A stretch of 64,000 nt of DNA from Gallaecimonas pentaromativorans (GTDB lineage: Bacteria > Pseudomonadota > Gammaproteobacteria > Enterobacterales > Gallaecimonadaceae). The stretch spans positions 50,077 through 114,076 of the forward strand of contig NZ_RJUL01000009.1 in assembly GCF_003751625.1 (NCBI RefSeq), given 5' to 3'. This document shows positions 46,998 to 57,067 of the stretch, piece by piece. Position numbers and translations under genes: made by a program. Within the stretch, counting starts at the first letter, position 1, and each line of letters starts with the position of its first letter. The notes beneath the pieces are model-generated. The model made no database searches. It worked only from the letters and a program-made list of their open reading frames with translations, and had not been told where the DNA came from.

Positions 46998-48215
46998 CTA
47001 CTTCACGTAGTTGAACAAAGTCAGCGAATTCACCATTTGGAACCCGGAATACGCGGCCTGCATGATGGTTTGTTGTTGAGCGAGCTTCGATACCGCCTCA
47101 CCGATATCCACTTCTGCAATATCAGCGCGGTTGGATTTGATGATGATGTCGGAGGCCTGGGAGCTGTTATCCAGGTTCTCAATCACATTGACCCGTCCCC
47201 CTATCTGCGCCTGCCCGCCCACTACGCTGTTGTAGGTCTGAACGGCAATGTTTTGCGCATACTGGGCATCCGCTTGCCGCTGATCAGTGGTGCGGGTGGG
47301 ATCCGTCAAAAGTCCGGCGTAGTCGGTCAGCACGTTCAAAATGTTGTCGCGCTTAGGCGGATCGAGGGTCACATCGGCGCTGGCACCGGCGGCGCCATCC
47401 AGGGTGACGTTAAGGCCGTTGAAGTTAATAGGCTCGCCCGGCACATAATTGCCGCTGGCCAGCACATTGCCGCCGCTGTCAGTTACTTGGTAGGTATCAG
47501 GGGCACCGGCCGCGGTAGTGAAACTGAAAGTATTGCCGGCCGGGGTGTTAGGGTCGTAATTGCCCCGATAAAAAGACTCAAACTGGCCTTCATCGGCAAT
47601 ATCGGTGGTCACGGTGCCGCCGCCAGCCGTCATGGCGCCGGTGGCGGAGAACACCGGCGACAGATTGTCAAACAACTCAAAACCAGGGAAGTTGGCATTG
47701 AGTTTGACCTCGGATGCCACCTGGATCATCTGTTTGCCTTGGTCGCCTTGGTATTCATAGCGGCCATTGACTATCTGATAAGGCGCGGTGCCGCCTTCGT
47801 TGCCCGAGAAGATGTAATCGCCGTTGGCATCCTGGGTATTCATGGCATCGAGCAACTGATCCCGCAGCCCGATCAGCTGATCGGCCAGAGCCTTGCGGTC
47901 CTCATCACTGTTAGCGCCGTTGTTGGCCTGGATAAGTAAGGTGCGAGTGGTACCCAGGGTATCGGTCATGCTCGACAGCGTACTTTCGGCCAGGCCCAGC
48001 CTGGACTTCAGATTGCTGCCGTTATTGCGAAACTGATCGGAGATCCCCAACTGCTCGTCCAGGCGCAACACGGTACCGGCGCCGGTGGGGTCGTCAGAGG
48101 GCTGCAAGATGCGCTGCTGGGTACTGACCTGGTCACGCAGCTTCACCAATGAATCCTGGCTGCCCAGAATGTTGGTCAGCCCGGACTGGAAAATCATCTG
48201 AGTCGATACGCGCAT
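46998..48215 (-). CDS. flgL: FlgL, hook-filament junction protein 2 (HAP3)
   Basis: 405 residues. The N-terminus MRVSTQMIFQSGLTNILGSQDSL and C-terminus (MQAAYSGFQMVNSLTLFNYV) match the coiled D0 ends of FlgL; the central region is variable beta structure rich in Gly, Asp and Thr. It sits between FlgK and flagellin in the structure and between flgK and flagellin genes here. Four bases separate it from flgK. Confidence 0.95.
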   Translation of the reverse strand: MRVSTQMIFQSGLTNILGSQDSLVKLRDQVSTQQRILQPSDDPTGAGTVLRLDEQLGISDQFRNNGSNLKSRLGLAESTLSSMTDTLGTTRTLLIQANNGANSDEDRKALADQLIGLRDQLLDAMNTQDANGDYIFSGNEGGTAPYQIVNGRYEYQGDQGKQMIQVASEVKLNANFPGFELFDNLSPVFSATGAMTAGGGTVTTDIADEGQFESFYRGNYDPNTPAGNTFSFTTAAGAPDTYQVTDSGGNVLASGNYVPGEPINFNGLNVTLDGAAGASADVTLDPPKRDNILNVLTDYAGLLTDPTRTTDQRQADAQYAQNIAVQTYNSVVGGQAQIGGRVNVIENLDNSSQASDIIIKSNRADIAEVDIGEAVSKLAQQQTIMQAAYSGFQMVNSLTLFNYVK

Positions 48216-48219
48216 AACC

Positions 48220-50208
48220 TTACCCTATGGCTTGCAGCAGATTGTCAAAGACGCTCTGTGCGGTGGAGAGGATCCGGGCCGTGGCCGTGTAGGCCTGCTG
48301 GAACTGGATGAGGTTGGCCGCTTCTTCGTCCAGGTTGACCCCGGACACTGCCTGCAGCCGCCCCTGACTTTCGTCATGCAGGGCTTGGGCAGCCTGGTTT
48401 TGAATTTTCATGGTGCCGGTGCGGTCCCCCACCTGGCTGACCATGCCGGCAAAGGCATTGGACACACTCTGGTAAGTCACTGGGGAGTCGCCGGATTGGT
48501 TCAACCGGACAATGTTGTCGGTTTGCAACTTGGCCAGTTTCAGGCCGTTACCGTTATCCGACTTGGCCGTCATCACCCCGGTGCTGTCGATATTGGGGCT
48601 GATGGTAAATTCGTCCCCGGCCGCCGGTGTGCCGGAGAGCTTGATGGAAAAGCCGTAATCCAGAGGTGGCGCCGGAATGGCAGTATTGGGGTCGAAGGCG
48701 GTCACGCCGCCAATGGCAGCGCCAGACTGGTCATACAGTTGGTATTGACTGTCATTGACGAACACTACTCGCCCGGGCGCCGTGGTATCCAGTAGCGGCG
48801 GCGGAGTGGCGCTAAAGCCGGAGGTGGCCGGGTCGGTATTGGTGACATCGACGCTGGAGACGGCAGCGCTGCCCAGGTTTGAAGAACCCTGGTCTACCCG
48901 GATGGGAGAAGCCAGCGCCAACGACTCAGGGTTTTGCATCACCATTGTTATCTGGGCGGCAGCGTCCCGGGTGGGCCTTAAGGTAAAGGTATCGCCAGCA
49001 GCAAAAGCGCCGTTGGGCACTAGGTCGATTTGCAAACCATCGACCGTTGTGCTGGCCGGCACCGTGCCGCTGGCCAAGGTGCCAGTGACCTTGCCGGATT
49101 CGTCCAAGGACTGTACGTCGTAATCGGTGGCCGAGGTAAAGACGATACGATAGTCCTGGTCGGTCAGTTGGGTACCATCGACCACGGTGCCAGTCACTTG
49201 ATGCAGCTGCGAGGAGTTATCGGCATCGCCGTAGGCGGTGGCAACCGGCAGGCTGAAGATATCGCCGCCAAGTTTGCCGTCGAGATCCAGGCCCTTATTG
49301 TTCTGCTTATTAAAGGCATCCATCATCGCCAGGGACATCTGCCCTAGCTGGCGCTGCGCCGGTTCCAGCACCTCTTCACGATAAGCGCCCAGGCCGCCGA
49401 GCTTGCCGCCCACTTTTTTGGCTTCGATATCGTAAGGCTGGGTGCCAAGTTTCACCGACAGTTCCAGACGCCGCGGTTCCGGGTCACCCGGCACAGCGCT
49501 GATGGTGGCGCGGCTGTCGGGCAGCACCAAGGCCTGGCCATTGGCCATGGTCAGGTTAACGGCATCGCCCTGAGCAGGGGTCACTTGCACGTCCATCAAC
49601 TCGGAAAGCTGCTGAATGTACTGGTCACGCTGGTCCAGCAAGGTGGAGCGCTGGCTGTCGTTTTGGCTGGCGCCCACCGCCCCTAGCTGCTGGTTGAGGT
49701 TGTACACGTTGCCAATCAGGGTGTTGGCCTTCTCGGCGTAGGAGGTTATCTGCTTGTTGACTTCATCTTGCTGCGAGCTCAGCTGCTCGGACTGGCGCTG
49801 ATAAGAGGCCAACATGTTCTGAAATTGCGAGAGCGCTAGCTGCCGGTTGGAAATGGAGCTGGCTTCGTTGTTCATGGTGTTGATGCTGGAGAATAAACTA
49901 CTGATGTTGTTGCCGATGCCGGTGCTGGCATCCCCCAGCAACTTATCGGTCTGGTCAGCCTGGGCCAGATAAGACTCGGTAAAGCCCAGGTTGGAGGTGT
50001 CTTTGCGCAGTTGGGTTTGGGCAAACTGATCCAGCAGCCGGGTCACGGTTACCCGGTCCACGCCCCCCAGCTTCTCGGCGGTAAATTCCACCCGCTGACG
50101 AGAATAGCCGTCGGTGTTGACGTTGGTAATGTTGTTGCCGGCGATATTCAGGGCGATCTGGTTGGCATAGATCCCTGATACCCCGATCCTCATCATATCG
50201 TTAGACAT
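48220..50208 (-). CDS. flgK: FlgK, hook-filament junction protein 1 (HAP1)
   Basis: 662 residues. It begins with the GVSGIYANQIALNIAGNNITNVNTDGYSRQR rod/hook-family N-terminus and ends with GVNLDEEAANLIQFQQAYTATARIL, the conserved C-terminal helix. The middle is long and variable. Its ATG shares a base with the flgJ end, so it is in the flgF-started operon rather than having its own promoter. Confidence 0.96.
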   Translation of the reverse strand: MSNDMMRIGVSGIYANQIALNIAGNNITNVNTDGYSRQRVEFTAEKLGGVDRVTVTRLLDQFAQTQLRKDTSNLGFTESYLAQADQTDKLLGDASTGIGNNISSLFSSINTMNNEASSISNRQLALSQFQNMLASYQRQSEQLSSQQDEVNKQITSYAEKANTLIGNVYNLNQQLGAVGASQNDSQRSTLLDQRDQYIQQLSELMDVQVTPAQGDAVNLTMANGQALVLPDSRATISAVPGDPEPRRLELSVKLGTQPYDIEAKKVGGKLGGLGAYREEVLEPAQRQLGQMSLAMMDAFNKQNNKGLDLDGKLGGDIFSLPVATAYGDADNSSQLHQVTGTVVDGTQLTDQDYRIVFTSATDYDVQSLDESGKVTGTLASGTVPASTTVDGLQIDLVPNGAFAAGDTFTLRPTRDAAAQITMVMQNPESLALASPIRVDQGSSNLGSAAVSSVDVTNTDPATSGFSATPPPLLDTTAPGRVVFVNDSQYQLYDQSGAAIGGVTAFDPNTAIPAPPLDYGFSIKLSGTPAAGDEFTISPNIDSTGVMTAKSDNGNGLKLAKLQTDNIVRLNQSGDSPVTYQSVSNAFAGMVSQVGDRTGTMKIQNQAAQALHDESQGRLQAVSGVNLDEEAANLIQFQQAYTATARILSTAQSVFDNLLQAIG

Positions 50209-51188
50209 TACGGCGTACCCTTACTCAAAGCGGGATGGTCAAGCACCTGAAGGATCTTCTTGGCGTACTGCGGATCCGTGGCGTAGCCCGCGCCTTGAAG
50301 CTCTTGCAGGAACCGTGCCGGTTCTTTAACCCACTTGAGGGCATCCTGATAACGCGGCGATTCTTTGAGCAACTTGACGTAGTCGCTAAAGCTCTGGGCC
50401 GGGTTTTGATAGGCGCGGAACTGGGCCGTTTCGCGCTTGGGCTTGCCACCGTCGTACTCGAGGGTACTGGCAGTAACCTTGTCGCCATCCCACTGGCCGC
50501 CGGCCTTGATGTTAAAGAGGTTCAGGCTGCTCTGGCCGTCTTTGCCCTTGAGGATCTTTTGGCCCCAACCGGTCTCAAGGGCGGCCTGGGCCACCAATAC
50601 CTGTGGGCTGACCCCAAGGGCGGAGGCCGCTTGCCGGGCATAGGGCAAGAGGCTGCCGACAAAGCTTTGCGGGCTGTCAAAGTCCAGTGCCGGGGCCGGT
50701 GTTGGCGCCGCTTGTGGCTGTTCGCTATCAGCTTTGGCTGCTGGCGCGTCACTGCCGGCAGTATCGGCAACCGCACTTGCCGCTGGCTTGATGCCAGGCT
50801 TGGCCGGGAGCGCCAAGGATTTGGCGCTCTCATCTGCGCTACCGGCAAAGTGGCGGTTAACCCCCAGCGCTGAGGCAGGCATCAGGTGCTTGCCGTCGGG
50901 CTGCAACTGCTCGGCGATGATCTCCGCCAAGCCAAGGCCACCTTTGGATGACATATCCAGGGCCAGCTGCTGGTCCTGCATGTCTTGGTAGAACTTCATG
51001 GAAGAGGAGTTAAACGGGCTGTCTTTTTCAAACACCGCGTTGGCTTCACGCATGCTTTTCAGGAGCTGGCGGACAAAAATCGACTCAAACTGCTTTGCCG
51101 TTTCCAGCAATGCCTTTTTATCGTGCTTTTGTGCCCCTTGGCGCAGGTCATCAAGCCCCGCCAGATCCGTGAAAAGCGGCCCGTTCAT
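50208..51188 (-). CDS. flgJ: FlgJ, rod cap with peptidoglycan hydrolase domain
   Basis: 326 residues with two domains. The N-terminal rod-cap domain (about 15-105) has [21 protein letters not shown] and MYQDMQ-like [15 protein letters not shown]. After an Ala/Pro-rich linker (about 125-170) comes the glucosaminidase domain (about 175-320) with [14 protein letters not shown], which contains the catalytic Glu, and [14 protein letters not shown]. It opens the cell wall for the growing rod. Overlaps flgI by 4 bases. Confidence 0.96.
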   Translation of the reverse strand: MNGPLFTDLAGLDDLRQGAQKHDKKALLETAKQFESIFVRQLLKSMREANAVFEKDSPFNSSSMKFYQDMQDQQLALDMSSKGGLGLAEIIAEQLQPDGKHLMPASALGVNRHFAGSADESAKSLALPAKPGIKPAASAVADTAGSDAPAAKADSEQPQAAPTPAPALDFDSPQSFVGSLLPYARQAASALGVSPQVLVAQAALETGWGQKILKGKDGQSSLNLFNIKAGGQWDGDKVTASTLEYDGGKPKRETAQFRAYQNPAQSFSDYVKLLKESPRYQDALKWVKEPARFLQELQGAGYATDPQYAKKILQVLDHPALSKGTP

Positions 51189-52267
51189 ATGACAATCAAC
51201 TCCCCAGACAGGGCGCCGGCTTGCTTGAGCGCTTCCAAAATGGCCATCACATCAGAAGGCGCCGCGCCCACCTGGTTTACCGCCCGTACTAAATCTTGCA
51301 AGGTCACGCCTGGGTCGAAATAGAACATCCGGCCCTGCTGCTCGCTCACCTGCACATTGGAGTTTGGGGTCACCACGGTTTGGCCCTGGCCCAGCGGATT
51401 GGGCTGGGAGACCTGCGGGTTTTCACTGATGGTGATGGTCAGGCCGCCATGGGTGATGGCTGCCGGTTTCAAATGTACCCCTGCCCCCACCACAATGGTG
51501 CCGGTACGGGAGTTAACGATGATTTTTGCCGCCTCGGTGGCCGGGGTGAACTCCAGGTTCTCAAGGGTCGACAAAAAACTGACCCGCTGGTCTACGTCGC
51601 GAGGGGCGCGCACCTGCACCGAAGCGCCATCCAGCGCCCGCGCCACACCGGGGCCAAGCAGGTTGTTGATGGTGTCTTCCATGCGCTTGGCAGTGGTGAA
51701 ATCGGAGCGATGCAGATTAAAAGTGATGAAATCGGAGCGGCCAAAGGGCGAAGCCACTTCCCGCTCGACAATGGCGCCACCGGGAATACGGCCGGCAGTG
51801 GGGGTGTTACCCACTATCTTGGAGCCATCGGCCCCTTCGGCGCTGAACCCCGAGACCAACAGGTTGCCTTGGGCCAGGGCATAAATTTGCCCGTCCACCC
51901 CTTTAAGGAAGGTTTGCAGCAAAGTTCCGCCACGCAGGCTCTTGGCCGAGCCCACCGAAGACACGGTGATATCGATTTGCTGACCGGGTTTGGCAAAAGG
52001 CGGCAAGGTGGCGCTGATAGCGACCGCGGCCACGTTCTTGATGTTGGGTCGCCGGCCGGTGGGCATCTGGATGCCAAAGTTACGCAGCATCGAGGCAAAG
52101 GACTGCTCGGTAAAGGGGCTCTGCTCGCCAGTCCCCGGCAAACCCACTACCAGGCCGTAACCAATCAATTGGTTGTCACGCACCCCGGCCACATCGGCCA
52201 CGTCTTTGATGCGTTCAGCCTTGGCCCCAAAGGCCAGCAATAACACCAGAAACCAAAAGCGTTTCAT
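51185..52267 (-). CDS. flgI: FlgI, P-ring protein
   Basis: 360 residues from the ATG at 52267 (GAGGAC upstream); readings extending to 52435 lie inside flgH. A Sec signal peptide ([16 protein letters not shown]) is followed by the highly conserved [31 protein letters not shown]. It makes the P ring in the peptidoglycan layer around the rod and depends on FlgA. It overlaps flgH by start placement only 11 bases apart. Confidence 0.97.
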   Translation of the reverse strand: MKRFWFLVLLLAFGAKAERIKDVADVAGVRDNQLIGYGLVVGLPGTGEQSPFTEQSFASMLRNFGIQMPTGRRPNIKNVAAVAISATLPPFAKPGQQIDITVSSVGSAKSLRGGTLLQTFLKGVDGQIYALAQGNLLVSGFSAEGADGSKIVGNTPTAGRIPGGAIVEREVASPFGRSDFITFNLHRSDFTTAKRMEDTINNLLGPGVARALDGASVQVRAPRDVDQRVSFLSTLENLEFTPATEAAKIIVNSRTGTIVVGAGVHLKPAAITHGGLTITISENPQVSQPNPLGQGQTVVTPNSNVQVSEQQGRMFYFDPGVTLQDLVRAVNQVGAAPSDVMAILEALKQAGALSGELIVI

Positions 52268-52277
52268 CTTGGCGTCC

Positions 52278-52949
52278 TCAGAAGGGCCACAGCGGCGAGT
52301 TAAAGAACCGCGCCAGCCAGCCTTGCTTTTGCACGTCAGCGAAAGCGCCGGTACCGGAGTACTGGATGCGGGCATTGGCGACACGGGTCGAGGAGACGGT
52401 GTTGTCGGCAGTGATGTCGTCCTGGCGTACCACACCGGTCAGACGCACGTATTCATCGCCGTTGTTGAGGGTGATCCATTTCTCGCCCCGTACCATCAAG
52501 GTGCCGTTGGGCAATACCCGAATGACATGCACCGAGATAGCACCGCTCAACTGGTTGGCCTGGTCGGCGTCGGACTCGCCTTTAAAATCGTTGTTACCGC
52601 TGATGCCAATGCCCAAAGTATTGCCATTGATGGTGACCGGGCGCCCCATCACGGTTGGCGCCGGTAAGTCCACCGCACTTTTCTTCTTAAGCTCGGTGGT
52701 GGAGGATTTCTTGGCGCTGGTGCTCTCTTCGAGCATCACGGTGATGATGTCCCCTACCCTCGCCGCTTTGCGGTCGGCATAAAGGTCACGGGCACCGGCG
52801 TCGTAATACATCGAGCCGGTAGCCACCAACGGCTTTTCTTCAAAAGCCGGCAGCACAGGCGCAAAGTCCGGGTCATCGGGAATAGGCTTGGGCCCATATG
52901 TGGCACAGCCTCCCAGCACCATCAGTGTCAATACAGCCAGGCTACGCAT
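52278..52949 (-). CDS. flgH: FlgH, L-ring lipoprotein
   Basis: 223 residues. The signal peptide ends in a lipobox (VLGGCATYG, Cys at about 15), consistent with an outer membrane lipoprotein. The conserved [22 protein letters not shown] and [27 protein letters not shown] segments are those of FlgH. It forms the L ring. Placed between flgG and flgI as usual. Confidence 0.97.
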   Translation of the reverse strand: MRSLAVLTLMVLGGCATYGPKPIPDDPDFAPVLPAFEEKPLVATGSMYYDAGARDLYADRKAARVGDIITVMLEESTSAKKSSTTELKKKSAVDLPAPTVMGRPVTINGNTLGIGISGNNDFKGESDADQANQLSGAISVHVIRVLPNGTLMVRGEKWITLNNGDEYVRLTGVVRQDDITADNTVSSTRVANARIQYSGTGAFADVQKQGWLARFFNSPLWPF

Positions 52950-52958
52950 AACGCCCCC

Positions 52959-53747
52959 TTACAACTGCTGGTTGATGTAACCCATCATTTCGTCCACCGA
53001 TGAAATCACCTTGGAGTTCATCTCGTAGACGCGCTGGGTTTCGATAAGGTTGACCAGCTCCTCGGTCACGTTGACGTTGGAGGTTTCCAGCGCGCCCTGC
53101 TGAATGGTGCCAAGGCCGTCCAGGCCAGCAACGCCCTGCTGGGGCGCGCCGGAGGAACCGGTTTCCTGAAAGAGGTTTTGGCCGATAGGCTCAAGCCCCT
53201 GGGGGTTAACAAAGGTGGTGACGTTAAGCTGGCCCACCACTTGGTCTTGAGCCTGGCCAGGGATCTTCACCGACACCTGACCGTCGTTGCTGACTGAAAT
53301 CGACTGGGCGTTCTGGGGAATGTTGATGGCCGGCTGCACCGCATAACCGGAGCCGGATGTCACCAGGTTACCGGCATCGTCCAAGGCAAACTGGCCGTTA
53401 CGGGTGTAGGACATGGTGCCGTCGGGCATCAGGATCTCGAAAAAGCCCTTGCCCTCGATCATCATGTCCAGGCTGTTGTCGGTAGTCAGGCGGTTACCTT
53501 GGGTAAAGGTCTTTTGGGTAGCCGCCACTTTGACACCGGTACCCAGCATCAGGCCGGACGGCATCTCGGTGTTCTGAGAAGACTGGGCGCCGGGTTGATG
53601 CACATTCTGGTACAGCAAGTCTTCAAAAACGGCGCGGCCCTTTTTGAAACCGACGGTCGATGCGTTGGCCAAGTTGTTGGAAATAACCGAGATATCGGTT
53701 TGCTGGGCATCAAGGCCGGTTTTGGATATCCACAATGCGGGATTCAT
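52959..53747 (-). CDS. flgG: FlgG, distal rod protein
   Basis: 262 residues, the usual length. LWISKTGLDAQQTDISVISNNLANASTVGFKKGRAVFEDL at the start and LETSNVNVTEELVNLIETQRVYEMNSKVI at the end are diagnostic. The central part carries the YQ-type distal rod region. It assembles the distal rod that crosses the P and L rings. Ten bases separate it from the neighbouring genes. Confidence 0.97.
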   Translation of the reverse strand: MNPALWISKTGLDAQQTDISVISNNLANASTVGFKKGRAVFEDLLYQNVHQPGAQSSQNTEMPSGLMLGTGVKVAATQKTFTQGNRLTTDNSLDMMIEGKGFFEILMPDGTMSYTRNGQFALDDAGNLVTSGSGYAVQPAINIPQNAQSISVSNDGQVSVKIPGQAQDQVVGQLNVTTFVNPQGLEPIGQNLFQETGSSGAPQQGVAGLDGLGTIQQGALETSNVNVTEELVNLIETQRVYEMNSKVISSVDEMMGYINQQL

Positions 53748-53757
53748 GGGTGACTCC

Positions 53758-54504
53758 TTAGCTCAAACGCATGAGGTTGGTCTGGGACGAGTCCATATCC
53801 TCAGCAGTCTTCATCATCTTCATTTGCACCTCGAACTGCCGTTGCAGCTCGATAAGGGCGGTCATCTCCTCTACGGGGTTGACGTTTGAGCCTTCCAGGG
53901 CGCCCTGAATGATGCGTACGTTGGCGTCGGCCGGCGCCGGGTTGCCATCTTTCTGGCGAAACAGGCCGTCTTCACCTTTGGTCAGATCTTTCACATCGGG
54001 ATTGACCAGCTTGATGCGGCCCACCACTTCCATGGCATTGGCCGGTGCCCCTTGGGGCAGCACGCTAACGGTGCCGTCACCGCCAATCTCGAGCTTGCTG
54101 TAGGGCAGCGGGACAGTAATGGGGGCATTGCCGTCACCCAGCACCAAGCCGCCTTTGGCGTTTTCCAACAGGCCGGTGTCGGAGATGCGCAGGTTGCCGG
54201 CCCGGGTATAACCCTCGGTGCCGTCGGTGCCCTGCACCGCCAACCAGCCGTCACCTTCCACCGCCACGTCCAGAGGACGCCCGGTGGTCTGCAGAGGACC
54301 CGCGTCAAAACGTTGACCCGGTCTTTCGCTCATGGCGAAAACCCGGCTGGGCAGACCTTCACCAAAAGCCTGCATGGCGCGCGCCTGGGCAAAATCGGCC
54401 TTAAACCCCGTGGTTTTAGCGTTTGCCAGGTTGTTGGCACGGGCCGTCAGGGATTGCATATCCTGGTTGGCGCCGCTCATGGCCAGGTAAAGCAGATGGT
54501 CCAT
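53758..54504 (-). CDS. flgF: FlgF, proximal rod protein
   Basis: 248 residues. The start MDHLLYLAMSGANQDMQSLTARANNLANAKTTGFKADF and the end GSNVNPVEEMTALIELQRQFEVQMKMMKTAEDMD match FlgF. It is the first gene of a separate unit: a terminator and then a sigma54-type promoter stand between flgE and flgF. The ATG follows AGAGGACTGAC on the minus strand. Confidence 0.96.
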   Translation of the reverse strand: MDHLLYLAMSGANQDMQSLTARANNLANAKTTGFKADFAQARAMQAFGEGLPSRVFAMSERPGQRFDAGPLQTTGRPLDVAVEGDGWLAVQGTDGTEGYTRAGNLRISDTGLLENAKGGLVLGDGNAPITVPLPYSKLEIGGDGTVSVLPQGAPANAMEVVGRIKLVNPDVKDLTKGEDGLFRQKDGNPAPADANVRIIQGALEGSNVNPVEEMTALIELQRQFEVQMKMMKTAEDMDSSQTNLMRLS

Positions 54505-54546
54505 CTGTCAGTCCTCTGTCACCAAAGTGTCGATGCTTTAACCGAA

Positions 54547-54562
54547 TGCAATTGCAGTGCCA
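54547..54562 (-). promoter_or_regulatory. Sigma54-type promoter of flgFGHIJKL
   Basis: Minus-strand TGGCACTGCAATTGCA differs from TGGCACG-N4-TTGCA at one base only. It stands just after the flgE terminator and 43 bases before flgF. Confidence 0.85.
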
Positions 54563-54568
54563 AAAAAG

Positions 54569-54594
54569 AAAAACCCGCCAATTGGCGGGTTTTT
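54569..54594 (-). terminator. Intrinsic terminator after flgE
   Basis: Arms AAAAACCCGCC and GGCGGGTTTTT around AATT form a symmetrical 11-bp stem with T runs on both strands. It is 19 bases after the flgE stop and ends the flgBCDE unit. Confidence 0.92.
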
Positions 54595-54612
54595 AACGCG
54601 GTGCTTTTAGCC

Positions 54613-55920
54613 TTAGCGGATCTGCAGGATGTTCTGCTGCAGGGTGTTGGCCACGTCGATGGCCCGGCTGTTGGCCTGGAAGTTACGCTGGGCGCTGATG
54701 AGATCCACCAGCTCCTGAGTCAAATCCACGTTGGATGATTCCAAGGCGCCGGAGCGGATGTTACCGAAGGTACCGGTACCAGCTTCACCAGCCAGGGGAT
54801 CGCCGGAGGCGGTGCTGGCCTTCCAATCGGTGTTACCTACTTGGCTAAGCCCCTGCTCGTTGGCAAAGCGCACCAGCGCTACCCGGCCCAGCGGCTCGGT
54901 GGTGCCGTTGGAGTAAGAGGCTTGCACCAGGCCGTCTGCGCCCACTTCTACCCCGGTCAGGCGACCAACGGTGAGGCCGTCTTGGGAGATGGAGTTAACG
55001 GTAAAGGCGTCAGCGTACTGGGTTTGATCCTTGTAATTGATGGTCAGGGTCTGGGTGGCATCGGCGCCGTTACTGAGCACCGCTCCCAAAGGATCGGTGG
55101 TGATGGTAGCCGGTACGGTAGGCGGTGTGCCCGGCTGACCAGTGGAGTCGAAGTTCATCACATAACCGTTGACGGTGGTACCGGAGGTAGCATCGGTGTA
55201 GCTCGGGCCGGTACTGCCGTTGATGTTGACCGGCTGGCCGTCAACAAAGGCAAAGGCGTTCCAGGTATTGGTGGAGCCGGTAGGCTTCACGTAATAGGTG
55301 GTCATGGTGTGAGACTGACCCAGAGAGTCGTACACCGTTACCGAGGTGGCATTGTTGTAAGTGTTGGAATCGCTAGGATCGAAGGCGGTCACATCATGGG
55401 TGTCGTCACCGGCCGGCAGGTTAAGGTCGATATCCACCTTGGATGAGGCCAGCGGCGTACCCACGGCGTCAGGCACCTGCAGGGATTTGGCGGTGGACAG
55501 CGCTGCCGAGGCGGAAGTGCCATCGGGGTTAACCGGGAACACCTTCAGGTAGTTGCCCTGGTTGTCTACCACGTAGTTATCTTTGTTGAGTTTGAAGTTA
55601 CCGGCACGGGTATAGACCATGTCGTTTGAATTGACATCGCTGCTCATGGCAAAAAAACCATTGCCGTTCACCGCCAAGTCGAAGGTGTTGTTGGTGAACT
55701 GCATCGCGCCCTGATTGAACTGCTGGGCTACGGTAGAGGTCACCGCACCGTCACCCACCTTGGTACGGGGGTTGGAGAAAATGGAGCTGGCGTACACGTC
55801 CGCAAACTCGGCGCGGGATTCCTTAAAGCCATAGGTATTGGCGTTGGAGATGTTGTTACTGGTGACATCCAGGTCTTTCTGGGCCGCGTTCAGGCCACTG
55901 AGCGAGATGTTGAATGACAT
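54613..55920 (-). CDS. flgE: FlgE, flagellar hook protein
   Basis: 435 residues. SFNISLSGLNAAQKDLDVTSNNISNANTYGFKESRAEF at the start and SSNVDLTQELVDLISAQRNFQANSRAI at the end are the conserved hook family helices. The middle has the hook D1-D2 beta domains with many Thr/Asn. It is the hook building block and the last gene before a terminator, so it can be made in excess over downstream genes. Confidence 0.97.
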   Translation of the reverse strand: MSFNISLSGLNAAQKDLDVTSNNISNANTYGFKESRAEFADVYASSIFSNPRTKVGDGAVTSTVAQQFNQGAMQFTNNTFDLAVNGNGFFAMSSDVNSNDMVYTRAGNFKLNKDNYVVDNQGNYLKVFPVNPDGTSASAALSTAKSLQVPDAVGTPLASSKVDIDLNLPAGDDTHDVTAFDPSDSNTYNNATSVTVYDSLGQSHTMTTYYVKPTGSTNTWNAFAFVDGQPVNINGSTGPSYTDATSGTTVNGYVMNFDSTGQPGTPPTVPATITTDPLGAVLSNGADATQTLTINYKDQTQYADAFTVNSISQDGLTVGRLTGVEVGADGLVQASYSNGTTEPLGRVALVRFANEQGLSQVGNTDWKASTASGDPLAGEAGTGTFGNIRSGALESSNVDLTQELVDLISAQRNFQANSRAIDVANTLQQNILQIR

Positions 55921-55937
55921 AACGTTATCCTCTCAAA

Positions 55938-56639
55938 TCAGGTTTTGGCCACTTCCAGGACATCACTCAATTTGATGCCCCCGAGGCCCTTCAGGTTAAG
56001 TACTACGCCACCGGAGGACGCCGATCCTAAGGTGACAGATTCAACGTTGGCGTACGCCGCCACACTCAAGTCGGTACGGGTGTTGCCCACCAGCGCCTGC
56101 GCCTTAAGGGTGTAGTTACCGGCTGCTGCCGGGGTACCTGCATTATTGGTGCCATCCCACTCAATACGGCTGTTGCCCGCTGGCAAATCGCCCATGTTGA
56201 TGGTTTTAATCAGCTGGCCGTTTTCGTCTTCGACACGTACCACCACGTCCTGCATCGGATCGCTGGAGGTGAGCATGCCGCTCATGGTGCCGCCCGATGG
56301 CAGGTAACCGGTGTCGGTAGGCACCAGCACCTTTTGGCCCACCAGCGTGGAGGCCTGCAGTGCCTGGCTGGAGGTCATTACCTCGTTAAGGCTGCCGACC
56401 TGATCAGACATGCTGTTGATGCCGTTTACCGTGGCAAAAGATGCCATCTGGGAGATCATCTGATCGTTGTCCACCGGCTTGAACGGGTCCTGATAGGCCA
56501 GCTGTTTGGTCAGCAGCGACAGGAAATCCGTTTGGTTAAGACTGCCGTTATTGTTAGTGGTGGAACTGGCTGTGTCGTCGGTATTCCAGCGGGAGTTAGC
56601 CAGCGGATCGACGTTGTTGTTGTTGATCACATTACTCAT
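55938..56639 (-). CDS. flgD: FlgD, hook cap (scaffold) protein
   Basis: 233 residues. The N-terminal part with LNQTDFLSLLTKQLAYQDPFKPVDNDQMISQMASFATVNGI is the FlgD signature; the C-terminal half has FlgD Ig-like and tudor-like domains (VVRVEDENGQLIKTINMGDLPAG). It caps the growing hook and is not kept in the mature structure. It lies 17 bases before flgE. Confidence 0.96.
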   Translation of the reverse strand: MSNVINNNNVDPLANSRWNTDDTASSTTNNNGSLNQTDFLSLLTKQLAYQDPFKPVDNDQMISQMASFATVNGINSMSDQVGSLNEVMTSSQALQASTLVGQKVLVPTDTGYLPSGGTMSGMLTSSDPMQDVVVRVEDENGQLIKTINMGDLPAGNSRIEWDGTNNAGTPAAAGNYTLKAQALVGNTRTDLSVAAYANVESVTLGSASSGGVVLNLKGLGGIKLSDVLEVAKT

Positions 56640-56651
56640 GAGTTACTCCCC

Positions 56652-57065
56652 TTACTGCCCGAGCTGCAGGGTGCGCATCAGCATCTGCTTGGCGGTGTCG
56701 GCCACCTGGACGTTGGTTTGGTAGCTACGGGACGCCGAGATCATGTTGGTCATTTCTTCCACCACGTTGACGTTGGGCTTATAGATAAAGCCGTCCTTGT
56801 CTGCCATGGGATGGTCAGGGTTGTATTCCTTGACCAGCGGTTTTTGTGACTCCACCACCCCAAGTACCTTGACCCCAACCCCTTGCTGATCGGCCTGGGC
56901 ATCGTCCAAGGCCGCGGCAAAGACCGGCTGGCGCGACTTGTAGGTGGTGTTGACGGAACTGGATATCGAATCGGCGTTAGCCAGGTTCGATGCCGTGGTA
57001 TTGAGGCGAACGGATTGGGCGCTCATGGCGCTGCCAGCGATATCGAAGATCCTATAAAGGCTCAT
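56652..57065 (-). CDS. flgC: FlgC, proximal rod protein
   Basis: 137 residues. The second of two adjacent ATGs (57065) is chosen because GGGGAG is five bases upstream of it and only two from the first (57068), which would overlap the flgB stop. FDIAGSAMSAQSVRLNTTASNLANADS at the start and VVEEMTNMISASRSYQTNVQV at the end are FlgC motifs. It builds the proximal rod with FlgB and FlgF. Confidence 0.96.
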   Translation of the reverse strand: MSLYRIFDIAGSAMSAQSVRLNTTASNLANADSISSSVNTTYKSRQPVFAAALDDAQADQQGVGVKVLGVVESQKPLVKEYNPDHPMADKDGFIYKPNVNVVEEMTNMISASRSYQTNVQVADTAKQMLMRTLQLGQ

Positions 57066-57067
57066 CA

